This document shows, piece after piece, positions 12,801-24,510 of a stretch of DNA of 64,000 nucleotides (within the stretch, counting starts at the first letter, position 1; each line of letters starts with the position of its first letter). The DNA comes from Phylloscopus collybita (taxonomy: Eukaryota; Chordata; Aves; Passeriformes; Phylloscopidae): positions 31,948,001-32,012,000 of the forward strand of contig JAJNNQ010000026.1 of the NCBI GenBank assembly GCA_027886175.1, read 5' to 3'. Made by a program: the position numbers and the translations under genes. The notes beneath the pieces were generated by a model. That model saw nothing but the letters and a program-made list of their open reading frames with translations, made no database searches and was not told the DNA's origin.

Positions 12801-14623
12801 ATTTCTTTTACTACAAGTCCCTATTCTTAAAAACAGAATATCCCTTGTGAATCTTGTGATACAAGCAATATTTATTCTTTGGTGGGAAAGAAGTGTTCTT
12901 GTAGGACTAATATAATCATAATAAAACCTAATGACAGAGAAGGAACAAAAAGGTGATACAAATATTTAATTTACATTTTCCTGTTTGTACATTTTAAATA
13001 ACCAGTACTGGTTTTTATTAAGCAAAGCTTTCGCAAACACTATATACATAACAGATATAAAGATGAATGTTACCTGATTAATAAGAATTGTTGATAAATA
13101 ATTGTCAGTTTATGGAATTCTTAGCATAAATACAGTTAACCTTTTCAAGATGACTGATAATTTGTCATCAGCTAGCTTATTGAATTACCTAAAACATTAG
13201 TAGAGTTTTCTAGTGTCTGTAACATTTATATCACTTTAAGGTGACTGTTCATGCTCTCTCACTCTAAAAAAAAAGGAATTAAAATTTATAAAACTGTTGG
13301 CTCCAAACATAATGAAATAGAGCTAGATTGATGTAAGAGAACCAGTAAAATTATTTCTGGAAAATAAAAATGACAGCAGAGAATAAGAAGGTATATTTTC
13401 CTCCAACCAGTGCTTTCCTCAAATGATGTTTCTTTTCTGCCAAAGGCTTGTTGCTTTATTTTTGACACAGTAAGCTCTTAAAGCTCTTACAATGTCATCA
13501 GCCTTTATTATATCTCTCTACTCTTCATTTTTTTCAAATCACTAAATAACTGTATTTATCCTTTTGAATGTGGTGATTTGGCATTGGCTGTCAGTAGCCT
13601 GGGAGTAGTTGAGCAAAACCCTTTATCATAGTGAGGAGCTCTTCCTAAAGGGGTGGTGAAGTTTGGGAATACAGTCTGTGCTCATTAGTTTTGATCTTTT
13701 TGTGCAGAGACTCATCCTCAGCAGTAGCTGTAGCCATCACAGTTTACACTGTGGCAGAGCCCAAGCAATTGTTCATATCCTGAGAGAGGCACATGTATAA
13801 TCTAGCATTGATGGAACTAAAAAGTGCATTGAAAGCAGAAGGCCTCATTCAGCTATATATGTAGGTTTAAAATTACACACACATAGCAAAAAAAAAAATC
13901 TCTGTATCCCAAGAATGCTTTCCAGAACTGGTCCCCAGAGGCAATTAGTTCCTTATGTTGTCTTTCCACTGACACTGGTAGCCCTGTGTCCTAGTAGATG
14001 TGATGTTGCCATCACCTCTTGCAGGTTGCAGGCTTTGTGCTTAGGCTGTAGCACAGGGCTGGGACCTGCCAGCCTTTCTCTGGACTGCTCAGGGTCTGTC
14101 CCCAGCCCCCTTTGAGCTTGCTGACTTCTGGCAGCCTTTGTCTAATGGCTGAGTGTTTTTTACTTTCACTGCTTTGCTTTTTGCCTAGGTTTGTACTGTA
14201 TCTGTAATTAATTATTATCTGGTAACAGTAGTAAATCATTATTCTGTATGGAGGGGACTTCTATGGCCCTAGAATAAAAGTGCTGCACAGGAATAAAAAG
14301 TTGGGATGGAAGTGGAGGCATTGCAAGCAAAGGCGTGGGATGATAGGGAAGGCTCCAGGACTGTGAGCTGGGACAAGAGCTGCATGTCATTAAAGGAACG
14401 CAGCATTGTCATCTGGGTAAAATCACTTCATGAGTAACAAAGGGAGCAAAGAAAACATACATGGCAGGTGTAAACTTACCATATCTAGTGAATTTGGATG
14501 GGAAATGGAGTTGCTAAACAATGGAGAAAGAACAATGTATATAGCATGTTTATCATCCTAAAAATAACCCCCTGTGCTCCTGGAGAGAGAAGGAAGAAAT
14601 TATTGCTGTCAGTTTTATGTGTC
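9865..14623. other. AT-rich intronic sequence, no gene seen
   Basis: No element or coding exon recognised. Open frames are below about 100 codons and show no family features. Confidence 0.6.
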
Positions 14624-15627
14624 TGTAGTGGGTTGACTTTGTCTGGATGCCAGGCACCTACAAAAGCCTCTCTAACAGAGGATTCAAGGGTTGAGGTAAG
14701 CACAGAGAGAGATCTCACCAAACACTGTGAAGGGCAAAACAGGCTAGAATTAGAGATATTGTTACTAACAAAATCAGAGCAGGATAATGAGAAGCAAAAT
14801 AAGACCTTAAAACTACCTTTCTCCTCACTTCTCCCTCCTTCGCAGCTCTACTCTCCCTCTCCCCAGTGGTGCAGGGAGACAGGGAATGGGGGTTAGAGTC
14901 TGCTCAGTTCACCTCAGGTTGTTTCTGCTGCTGGTCAGGAAGAGGAGTCCTTCCCCCGATCCAGGCATGGGGTCCCTCCCACAGGAGACAGTCCTCCATG
15001 AATTTTTCCTGCATCAGTCTGTCCATCCATAGGCAACAGTTCTATGCATAATGCTGCGATGTGGGTCTGTTCTGTGCACTTTTCTGTGGGATGCAGTCCT
15101 TCAAGGACAGGCTGCTCCACCATGGGTACCCCATAGAGAAACAAGTCCTGCCAGGAAACCTGCTCCAGCATGGGCTGCTCTCTCCATAGGTCCCTGCCAG
15201 GAGGCTGCTCCAGCACAGGTCTCCCACTGGGTTACAGCCTCCTTTCAGGCATTCTCCTGCTCCAGCATAAGGCTTCTCCAAGGGCTGCAGGGGCAGAGCT
15301 GCCTCACCATGGGCTGCAGGGAAATCTCAGCTCTGGCACCTGGAGCACCTGGAGTCTGCAGAGCTGTTCCTCCCACATGTTCTCACTCAGCTCTTCTCTG
15401 GCCACAGTTATGTCTGAGACATAACTTTTTCTTTCTTCTCCTTAAATGTGTTAGCACAGGGGTGTTAGCACCATTTCTCATTGGCCCAACCTCGGCCAGC
15501 AGCATCTGTCTTGGAGCCATCTGGGATTGGCTCTGCCAGATACTGAGGAAGCGTCTGGCAGCTTCTCACAGAAGCCAGCCCTGTACCCCACACAGCTACC
15601 AAAACCTGGCCATGCAAACCCAATGCA
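14624..15627 (-). mobile_element. Solo LTR of an avian endogenous retrovirus (family 1, copy A)
   Basis: About 1.0 kb, oriented antisense to KHDRBS2. On the + strand it starts TGTAGTGGGTTGAC with the GGATGCCAGGCACC segment and ends CAAACCCAATGCA, giving TG...CA ends. The flanks GTGTC (14619-14623) and ATGTC (15628-15632) agree at 4 of 5 bases, fitting a decayed 4-5-bp target duplication. It aligns by eye along its length with 51239-52298. The middle has degenerate repeats around CTGCTCCA(G/C)CA at about 45-52-bp spacing. No adjoining gag, pol or env was seen, so it is a solo LTR. The 222-codon + frame across it (15051-15719) is a by-product of the stop-poor repeats. Family naming (ERVL-like or other) cannot be settled here. 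Confidence 0.88.
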
Positions 15628-18600
15628 ATGTCTTGCATCAAAGAACTCGGGCTGCTGCAACTCACATCACTGTTGTCCCCTCCATGCTGAAGCCATTAAC
15701 CTTAGGATGCCCAGGGTAGTGGAAAGGTGAGCATAAAACCAGGCAAAGAGTCAGACACTTGAAAGTTAGTTAATGTGTCATTTTTTGCCTACATGGAATT
15801 TGAGCTGCAATCATTAGTATGGAACTAAACTTCAAATAAATCTTGGATTAAAGGAAAAGAAAAAAAAAAAACAACCAAACCAAACTTCTTTTAAGATATG
15901 TTTTTGCCCATAGTAAAAGTGTAATATCTTGTTTGGAGGTCAAGCAAACTATATTGTAACTTGGTTGCAACAAATTGCTAATTAGCCTCTCATAAATAAA
16001 AGCATCATATTTTCTACTGTCATTAATTAAGGCAGAGTCTTCTTCTGGAATCTGAAGGCATCTAGACTGCAGTGATCCCTAGTTGTGATCATAAGTTTTA
16101 ATATGAACAAAGTCCTATGAAGTGTATTTAGGTATGGTAATTGTGCATTCCTTGAGGATCTTTGATTTCCTACATAAGCTTTGCAAACTTGCAATTCATT
16201 GATGGTGTTCAGTGAACATCTTTGTCTTGGTTAATTCTGGGAGCAATTGTTTAATGCCTAGGTGGTTCTTAGCAATGCTGTTTTAGCTTCTGCTTAGATT
16301 TGTACAAATGTAGAAACATTTTTAGGTGTGTGAACTCTATTGCTGCTTTTAGTTTTCTGGCAAAAATTTAAGCATAGCTCACTAGTTGTTGGTTGCAGTG
16401 GTCACCATCTGTTGCCTCAGTTTTGGCACCACTTTAGTGTGTTAATCTTTTTCCTAAACTTTTTTTTCCTCTCCAAACAATTTCTATTTTTTCTTCATTT
16501 AACATTCATGTCAGAAGTTAGGGTTCCTCCAGTAGTGGTTATTTTATCATCACATTCTTGTGCTGATTAGTCTTTTTATCCTTTTCACCTCTCTAAACAA
16601 TAAGATGATCTAGGTATCGTTTAGTACCTCATAGCCATTAAGATTTTGTTGCACTTCATTATGAAAAGCATCAGGAAATAAAGCACTGAAGAATCTGTTT
16701 GCCCAAGACAGTACTGAATGTACACTATTCTCTGCTCCATTTCACCAAAGTAACAATGAAAATTTTAGTGATGAATCAAGTATAGAAAAATAATTGTTGT
16801 CACCTGTATCTCCAGTAATTTCCTGTTGTAGGCAATGTTCTTTCTAATGCCTGCATTTCATAATGGAGTCTCTGTGGCTGACTGCAGGTGTTGTACACCC
16901 ACTCCCTTTGCACTACTATGTGAGCTCTCTTCACATACTCACCACCTCCATCTTCTTTATTCTTCTTCCTGGAGTGAGAATAACTGGTTTAAAAACAAGA
17001 ATCAAGGAATGCTAAGGTCTTTTAGCATCATTCTGTACTCTGCTGAATCTCTCTCTAATGCCTCATCCATTATCAGATGGTTTCTCTTCTGTTTTGTTTT
17101 GGTTTTTTGTGTGGTGTGGGGTTTTTTGGGGGCTTTTTTGTTCGTTTGTTTTGGGGTTTTTTTGGTTTTGTTTGTTTGGGGTTTTTTGTTGTTTTGTTGT
17201 TGTTTTGTTTTTTGTTTTGTTTTGTTTTGTTTTGTTTCTCCACTGATGCAACCTTTGACCTGAAAGTTCTTTATCTCCAAAGCCAGTACTGCCGAGAAAT
17301 TAGTTCACTGTTACTTTTACTACAATCAGTGTGGCAGACAACATTTTGATTTTTTTCATTTATGTCCAGATTAAAAATTAATAGGTTTGCATTTGTCAAT
17401 CTGCATTCTCAATAATTTTCTTCTGTAGCACTGCACATTGATCTTATGAATAATGCCTGTGTAGAAGCAACCCTGTGATCATCATCTTTGTCTAGTCTCT
17501 GCATTATGCTTTTCTTTGTAAATTCTTGCAAGACATGAAATCCATTGCAATTCTCATATTGTTCCTCAAGCACCCATTGTTTCTTTCCATAGCTGTATTT
17601 GTTTCATTATAGGATGTTCTTTGTGTTGTATTGATGAAATTTATCTCTGAGATCTACACAATTCCTACTGCAGCTTTCTTTTCTATTATTCTTTGATATC
17701 CTGTTATTTCAGTGTTATGAGAACACTTTTGATTCACCAATCTGGACTGTGTAACTTTGTTTTCTGTGCAAACTCCATTTCTTTCAACTTTATTCCGGTA
17801 TTTTTATTCAAGCATTTTGGCCAGGCTTCCAGAAAGAAAGCAGTTCTTTGTCAACACACATCCTTTTAAAATGTTAAGATTCCTTTCACATCCAGAGATA
17901 ATTCATCATTTTTCTTGGCCTTTATGTTCCTATCACTCATGTACTCCACTTTTGCAGGTATTCCTGCAGGAGGTTGGTACTCCTAATATCTCTGCTATAG
18001 AAATAATAAAGCATTTTCCCTGCTTTAGTCAACTGGAAATTATAAAACACAGTAGATGTTTCAAAATACCTGTTATGAGGGAGTGGATTATAGAGCCACA
18101 CATCACGTTGAAGGTTGATGGACTTCAGCACTGTGTGACAGACACTCTAAGGATGAGAGGAAGAAGAGAGAAGGAAAGGAATGAAGGAAGCCTAAAGCCC
18201 ATTGTATAAGGGGAGCTGTGTTCTGTCACTCTTGAGAAATCAAGGGAATTGACATGCAGAATGGAGTGGAAGAGGATCAGGATGAGGGGCAGTTGTCTCT
18301 GGAGGGTGATACGTGTTTTCTGTGCTATGCTCAACCCACACTGAAGTAAAACATTGTCACTGTGAACTAAGTAAGAACCATACTATGAAGCTCAGAGTCA
18401 GTGCTGAGAGTGATTGTGATCACTAATCCAGAAGCCTAATGAATCTCTTCCTTTCCTTTTATAAAGCAAAACTGATCAGGTCCCAGGTTTGTTGTTTTTC
18501 TACCCTAAGATCCAGTACCTGAAACTTAACTGCGTTTTGATGCAGTGAATCCATCAGGCTTTCAATGCACATCACTTTCCACTGTGATTAATTTCATGTC

Positions 18601-21419
18601 TACATGAGTAAGCTTAAGCACTTACCATTTCTGTGCTTGGGCTGTGAGGGAACAACTGGGCTGCTGGGTGGACACTGGCTAAGGCTGAGCCAGCTGAACA
18701 GGGTCTAGAAAACTTCTGGACATGACGTAGGGAATTGTGGAACGTAAAACGCTATGAGTATCTGCCAAAAGTTACAGACAGCACCATGGGGAATACCTGA
18801 ACCTCTGAGATGATTAAGGCAGAGTTATATGAGAAACAGCCAAAGTCCACAAGTAATTGCACTGGTGTGTTAGAGGCCACTAGGGCCTTGCAATGCCATT
18901 AGCACCCAGATAGCCTTGTCAAGAACGTCATGTAATAAATAGATTTATGATGATCTGACTTATTCTGCCTTAATGTACCAGGTGCTGGAAAGTCTCATAA
19001 TCCATTTGAGTTCTTACCAGTCCTACATGGGGTGTTATTAATTAGTGTTTTTGTTTGAATAGAAGCACACTTCAGAGGAGAGCCTCATGATCATTCCCAA
19101 TTTCCATTTTTAGAGTAGAGTTCACAGCTGGAACTGTGGCTCCTCTCTGATGAAACTAAATCAAGGCTGGGCTCCAGAAAGGCTCTCTGGCTTCTAATGG
19201 GAACTCAGTTATTGCAACCAGAGTACAACTAGCAGGAGGCAAAACCCACTCCTGTGCTACACAAGGGGCAGTACTGTCACCCTAAATACAAGCAGTGTGG
19301 ATATTGGGCCCACGGCACTGACCATTTTGCTGTGCAGTTGGGATGTGCTGCTTGCTAATGAAGATTTGCAAAGGTGTTGTCCATCTTCATGTGGCTCCTA
19401 CGAGGGCCTGCTCATCTGTACTGCACTTGTATTAGCTGCCAGTAGGTAGCACCTGCCATGCCAGCGAGCATCTCCCCAGCAGTGTGAGTCATGGCTGTTG
19501 TTTGCTTGTTAGATGCCTGATACCTGACACATGATTAAATGTAAGGCTACATTCAGTCCCCAAATACTCAGTCATATTCACCGGCTTTGGGAAGGAGAGC
19601 TTGGTACAATGCTCAAGTGGTCTGTCAGTTCTTACTCATCCATAGTTTTCCTTAATTAAGTTTCTTAGTCTCTGTACATACACTTGTAATAAAAGGAGCA
19701 TTATTGTGACATTTTACCCTACAATGGGAAGAGATACTGTGTAAAAATTCAGTCTTTAACCCCATGTGTTCCACAAGAAGAAACCTCATTAGGTATCCTC
19801 ACAAAGAAATGTGTACTATCTCCCAACCTTGGCCTGTGGTTTCCAATAACTTTAGAAGTAGAGTGCCAGGTAGTGACAGAAAGCATGTGCTGAACCGAAG
19901 AAGCAGGTTGTAAAATGATGTGTTGTAAGAAATCCTGAGTTTGTTCAGCAACTAAAAGAGAAACATAATTACCATTGTTGTCACTGAAGCAGCGTATTCC
20001 AGGTATGCTTTATAAAATTATGTTGCTGATGTCTTAGCTGTACAAATTCCTCATCAAAATAATGAGCCAAACATTATTCTTTTGCATTTTCTACATCTGA
20101 AAAAAAAAGGTCCAATTTCTAAATTCTAAGTGTATCAGTAGTCTTTTCCTTAAAGATAACTTTTGAGGCTTTCTGGCATTTGTTGGGGTTTTTTTTCCCC
20201 TCAGAATCTTAAAAAAGCAACAGGAAAGAAACTTCCACCAATCACTAGGATGTATCATTATAACTATTGAAATTTAATTCTGCTGAAAACTCCATATCAC
20301 ATTTTTCCAGGAGCATTAATCAAATGTCAAGCATATTGTGTGATTTTTTTCCCAGAAAACTGAAAGGTATTGTAACATCTCATGATGGACTTTTATACTA
20401 TGCTATGGTTCTTATGGACATTCCAATGAGATTACAGTGATAAGGTAAAATGCCAAAGATAATTTAACTGTAAAAATAAAAATACTGAGACAATTATGTC
20501 TTACCTTGATTTTTAGTTTCTGTTGCAAACAAATACGTCAAATTTCAAATTTAAAAATAAAATAATAGTTCACATTTACTGAGTTATGATTTTTTCATAA
20601 TCTGCAAAATGTTGACTTAGCATGGAGCCAGATCTTGGGCTCTGGAATACAGGATGTAGCCTTTGTGTATTCTCTGGAAAATCAAAAAGTCATTGAGTCT
20701 GGATCTTCTTACAAGATAAAAAGAATTGAATAGTTATTGTTAGGGGCATAGCATCTTGCAGATTTTTTGGTAGCAAGCAGTGGTGTAAATTAGTCAAGGC
20801 TAAAATAAGTGAAGTTAATGCAGAACTAAATAAGGTAAATCAGTAAGAATTGTAATCTGTTGTTACAGTTTTTATATCCTAGCTAAATGTTCATAAACTA
20901 TTATTTTAGTGTGTACTAAATAGCTATAACCTCTTCACCATTTTTAAGCAAATTAGTTTACTTATTTTTCTGTGATAATTTTTTCTGTATATATGTATTT
21001 TCTTCTAAATTACATTTCTCAAGATATTTTTGAAGACTGAGAGTTCAACTCATAAATTCTTTAGCATTACTTACAGCTATCTTGTGTAGTAATGACATAG
21101 ATTTTTCATTATGTTGTCATAGCCAGTGCCATTAACATGATCACTATTCTGTCTCTGATTTTTATGGAGCAGTAACTACTACAAATGTATTTTGCAATTT
21201 ACATTTACTATCTCAAAGCTTTGTGTAAGAAAGTGGACTGATGTTTCAGAACACTACTGTAATATGAAGTAGAATTATTAGGCTTATTGAATAGTTAGAA
21301 AATTGGGACCCAAAGGTGGTTGAGCTATATCCAGGTGAGGTGATTTCACCAGCTGAGCTGGTGTACAGTGCATTGCATAGGTACCCTGAATTGGGACTGG
21401 GGCTGAAACTCAGACATCA
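15628..21419. other. AT-rich intronic sequence, no gene seen
   Basis: Apart from the G/T tract at 17091-17237, no element or exon was recognised. A 150-codon + frame at 17757-18209 has no identifiable family. A somewhat more GC-rich part runs from about 18620 to 19500. Confidence 0.6.
17091..17237. repeat. 147-nt G/T-rich tract with (TTTTG)n end
   Basis: Almost only G and T (two C). It contains G-runs at 17118-17121, 17128-17132, 17153-17156 and 17178-17181, then TTG and TTTTG repeats to 17237. It explains the low-complexity open frames on both strands (F/G/C-rich on +, K/T/Q/N-rich on -). Confidence 0.93.
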
Positions 21420-21919
21420 CTGAGTACTGGGAGCAGCTCAGGGCCCCTCAGCATATGAAGCACATGGATCTGTGAGCAAGTCCAGAGAAGGGCCATGAAG
21501 ATGATCAGTGCTTGAGCCCTTTTTCTATGAAGAGAATTTAGAATGCTCAGCCTGGAAAAGAGAAGGCACAGGGTAATCTTATGGCACATTTCAAGTACAG
21601 TAAGAGGGCAAGAAAGCCATAGAGGGACTTAGTAGAAAGGCACATAGAGAGGGGACAAGGGGTAGTGGCTTTAAACTCAATGAGAGTAGGTTTTAGGTTA
21701 AACATTAGGAGAAGATTCTTCATTATGGGTGTGGTGAGACACTGGAGCAGTTTGACCAGAGTAATTGTGGATGCTCCATCTCTGTGTTTAAGGCCAGGTT
21801 GGATGGGCCCCCAAACAACCTGATTTAGTGGAAGGTGTCTCTGTTCATGGCAGGGGCACTGGACCTAGACAGTCTTTAGGTCCCTTCACATCCAAACTGT
21901 CTTGTGATTCTGTGTCTCA
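21420..21919 (+). mobile_element. CR1 LINE, 3' end
   Basis: 5'-truncated CR1 in sense orientation, diverged. Recognisable blocks are AAGTCCAGAGAAGGGCCATG, ATGCTCAGCCTGGAAAAGAG, GACACTGGAGCAG, GGATGGGCCCCCAAACAACC, CATGGCAGGGGCACTGGACC, and the terminal GATTCTGTG. Several frameshifts and stops are present. It ends about 480 bp before the KHDRBS2 exon. Confidence 0.9.
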
Positions 21920-22160
21920 TATAAAAGTTCTAGGGCATATTGGTCTTTGGTGATACCAAAATGTACAGGTTGCAGATATTTGTTGAAGAACCTGAAGAGT
22001 TTACTAAACAATGGTGTTCCAAAAAGGTTAAATGCATCTTTATTTTGTTTGTTTGCTTGGATTTCTCTGTTAAGAGCTAAGATTCAGTCAGATAATGCAG
22101 CCTTTCCATTATGGATTTAATATGTCAGTACTTCCTTCTGTAGTATTTAGCATTTTTTCA

Positions 22161-22202
22161 CTGGTTTAGATGATAATTAAAATCTGGTTTAGATGATAAT
22201 TA
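22161..22202 (+). repeat. Tandem duplication of a 23-bp unit
   Basis: CTGGTTTAGATGATAATTA occurs at 22161-22179 and again at 22184-22202, identical over 19 bp with a 23-bp period. It lies about 200 bp upstream of the exon acceptor. Confidence 0.9.
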
Positions 22203-22375
22203 TGCTGGTTTTATCATTCAAACACTCAAAATTGATTTTTAAATCTTTAAGCGTCTTGAACTAGACTTTTATTTCTTAAAGGATTTAAAAGTCTGCCTGC
22301 AGTATGTTCTTCTGTCATGTTGTCTGTGAATGCAAAATCACTGCAAAATTAGTAGATTTCCAGTTCTCAAAACCA
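22203..22375. other. Intron just upstream of the KH exon, with UUAA-type motifs
   Basis: Four TTAAA/TTTAA motifs occur between 22239 and 22290. STAR proteins such as Sam68 and SLM2 bind UAAA/UUAA-type RNA, so these are candidate binding sites in the pre-mRNA. The motif is common in AT-rich introns, so function is speculative. Confidence 0.35.
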
Positions 22376-22395
22376 AATCCATCCTTTCTTCCTAG
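22376..22395 (+). promoter_or_regulatory. 3' splice site (acceptor) of the KHDRBS2 exon
   Basis: The sequence AATCCATCCTTTCTTCCTAG gives a short pyrimidine tract followed directly by CTAG and the first exon base (GAG codon). It fits a standard U2-type acceptor, and it is placed exactly where the KH-domain reading frame begins. A branch point was not assigned. Confidence 0.9.
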
Positions 22396-22542
22396 GAGGA
22401 AGAGCTAAGGAAAAGTGGAGAAGCCAAATACGCGCACTTGAGTGATGAGCTCCACGTATTAATTGAAGTGTTTGCTCCACCTGGGGAGGCGTATTCTCGT
22501 ATGAGTCATGCCTTGGAAGAAATAAAAAAATTCCTGGTTCCT
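22396..22542 (+). CDS. KHDRBS2: KHDRBS2 internal exon, C-terminal half of KH domain
   Basis: KHDRBS2 (SLM-1) is a nuclear STAR-family RNA-binding protein, related to Sam68, that regulates alternative splicing by binding U/A-rich RNA. The exon is 147 bp, exactly 49 codons. It reads [12 protein letters not shown], then [36 protein letters not shown]. From memory this equals about residues 113-161 of the ~349-residue protein: the end of the variable loop, a KH beta strand (HVLIEV) and the last KH helix ([16 protein letters not shown]). KHDRBS3 and KHDRBS1 differ at several of these places as I recall them (for example FHLNDD and AEAYARMGH in KHDRBS3), so KHDRBS2 is the best fit. The boundaries are a TTTCTTCCTAG acceptor and a CCT|GTAAGT donor, and both junctions are phase 0. 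No stop or frameshift interrupts it, and there are introns on both sides, so it is not a processed copy. The next exon, expected to begin near DYNDEIRQ, was not found. The exon number (about 4 of 9) is inferred. Confidence 0.95.
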
Positions 22543-22548
22543 GTAAGT
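22543..22548 (+). promoter_or_regulatory. 5' splice site (donor) of the KHDRBS2 exon
   Basis: GTAAGT follows the proline codon CCT at the end of the KH helix and matches the U2-type donor consensus. The reading frame downstream leaves the protein family immediately, which confirms the exon end. Confidence 0.92.
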
Positions 22549-24510
22549 CACTTGTAACATTCTTCTGTGACAGGTTATGGTTTTGTTGCATTGAGTTTGT
22601 TCCTTCTTTAGTAGACTAAGGAAAAAAGCACCTTCACCCTGTTCTGTTGAACTCTCAGCTTTCATTTTTTTCCCCCCAGGGAGATGCCAAACAGGCCATT
22701 AAGTGTCACAGTTGATGCCTTGATATATTTTCTACGTATTTTATTATTTCCATTTGTCAATGTTTTTTGCTTTCCTTTTTTTCTTTTCTGGAGGAACTGG
22801 TAGATTACTTTTGTTTGATTGCAGACATTAGTCATTCGTATGAGTGTACACTGTCAAGATTTTTGGGTATTTAAGTCTGTAAAAACATTTTAATGCATGT
22901 AAAAATTTACCTAAATATCTTGCTAATGAAGTTAATGAATTTCTTGTGGAGCAAACAGCATGAGCAAAACATTCCTGAGATTTTTCTGTTGACCTTATTA
23001 CTCAGACCACAGTTAAGCAATCTTCCATTAGCTGGGAGAGTGCAGAAACATACTCTAAAGCTGTGAACTTTTTCAATTTGATTTATACTGAATATATCAC
23101 TATCTGAAATATTTACCTTCATGTCTATTGACTTTCCTCAAACTCTCTGAAAATTATTTTTTCCACATTTATAAATTCATTCCATGATATTTTCATACGT
23201 AAATTTGTCTTAGAATTGAAGCGTATGCATAATAAGTGAAGTAGTTCTAGAATTACATGAGTTGTTTTCTGAGGTCTGTCCTGAGAGTTCTTAGTGCTGT
23301 AAAAATGTTCAGTACTTATATCCCTTAAGAAGAATATGATGAGAGCTTGTTTCTATTTTTGATTGAAAAAATGAAGTGTCTGTTCAGGTCTCTTGATAAT
23401 AATGGAAGGATTCAAAGAGTGTCTTTTTTTTTATGAGTAATAGGAAGCCAAGATAAGAGATGTTCATACAGATGAGGCATACAAATACTTGCATGGCAGA
23501 ATTTCAGTGCTTTTTTTGGTGTGGGTTTCTTGATGTGGGTAAAGGGGAATATGTTACCAGTAAAATATTGAAGACGACTATTTAAATATTACATTTTTAA
23601 GAGCAATTAATTTTTATTTACGAACAAAAACTAAGTAACTTAAGATTGTTAAAAAAAGACATCTGGATATTTCTTTTCAATAAAAAAAGTTCGTTGGCAT
23701 CGAGTGCCCAGAAATGAACTACATTTTAAACAAGTTAAATCTGTCTTCCTGATTCTTCCTTCTGATCTCCTTATGCTTCCAGTTTGGGAACACTGGTAAT
23801 AAAATACCATTTAAAATTCTTTGAGACAACCGTGAGGCAAGAAAGCATTTTCTTTTTCATGATTTCTGACTTTATGTTGAACATAAAATACAAGGGACAA
23901 ATTAGGTCAATATTGTAATGCTGGTAGCATGTCATGGAATGAAATTTTGGCTGCAAGGTAATGGTGAAGGTCTGCCAAACCATTACACTGGAAGAAGATT
24001 TATCATTAAGTAACATGTTCCTGAAAGGTCTGGCATGTCATAGCTTAAAATGATAACAGGGCCAATTAAAAAACTTGCCAGTCTTTGTCATTTGGATAAC
24101 CCTATTTCCAGTTGTTCATGACTTTCCAAAACTTCAGTTTGTTTCTGTGAGAGGTTCCTGTTTAAAGTTACCATTTAAAGTTACCTTCTTACATCCTTTT
24201 CATTCTGGAAGAGAGTTCCTGCATTCTAGCATGGTGTAATGATGATGGCAGCTGGGTTTTTAACAATCCATCATGTGTTCTGTTCAGCCTGAGTGAATAA
24301 AGGAGAGAGATCAGTGTGTTTTGGGAGTAGCATTAAAATTTGTTGTAATATTCAGCATCTGTGCAAGCATATATTTTGTGTGACACATTATTTATTTGTA
24401 AAGATTATATGTATTTTCCAGCACAAGTGTAATAGCTACACTGGAGCTATTAAATATAAAGCCAGGTTCTTTGTTATGACATTTTGAACATGGTTGACAA
24501 TGGCAGTAAT
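22549..24510. other. AT-rich intronic sequence, no gene seen
   Basis: No exon or element recognised. One small tandem duplication (TTTAAAGTTACCA twice) lies at 24161-24185. Confidence 0.6.
24161..24185 (+). repeat. 13-bp unit repeated twice
   Basis: TTTAAAGTTACCA followed directly by TTTAAAGTTACC; a minimal tandem duplication. Confidence 0.85.

Larger units (their letters stand above)
1..22395 (+). other. KHDRBS2: KHDRBS2 upstream intron (partial)
   Basis: This is inferred to be intron because the exon at its right end has a splice acceptor and needs upstream exons for the first half of the KH domain (the GPRG-loop part). None of those was found here. KHDRBS2 is known as a very long gene with huge introns, so a single exon in 64 kb is expected. 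The intron holds two sense CR1 3' ends, one antisense LTR and several simple repeats, listed separately. Confidence 0.8.

Noticed and set aside
15051..15719. 222-codon + strand open frame, the longest in the window
   Set aside because: It lies almost wholly inside a solo LTR, on the strand opposite to LTR sense, and consists of degenerate CTGCTCCAGCA-type repeats. It has no retroviral or host domain.
17002..17349. Several open frames on both strands rich in F/G/C or K/T/Q/N
   Set aside because: All are shadows of the G/T simple tract at 17091-17237.
22367..22665. Minus-strand open frames across the KHDRBS2 exon
   Set aside because: They are antisense shadows of the exon; the + strand has the splice sites and the KH-domain reading.
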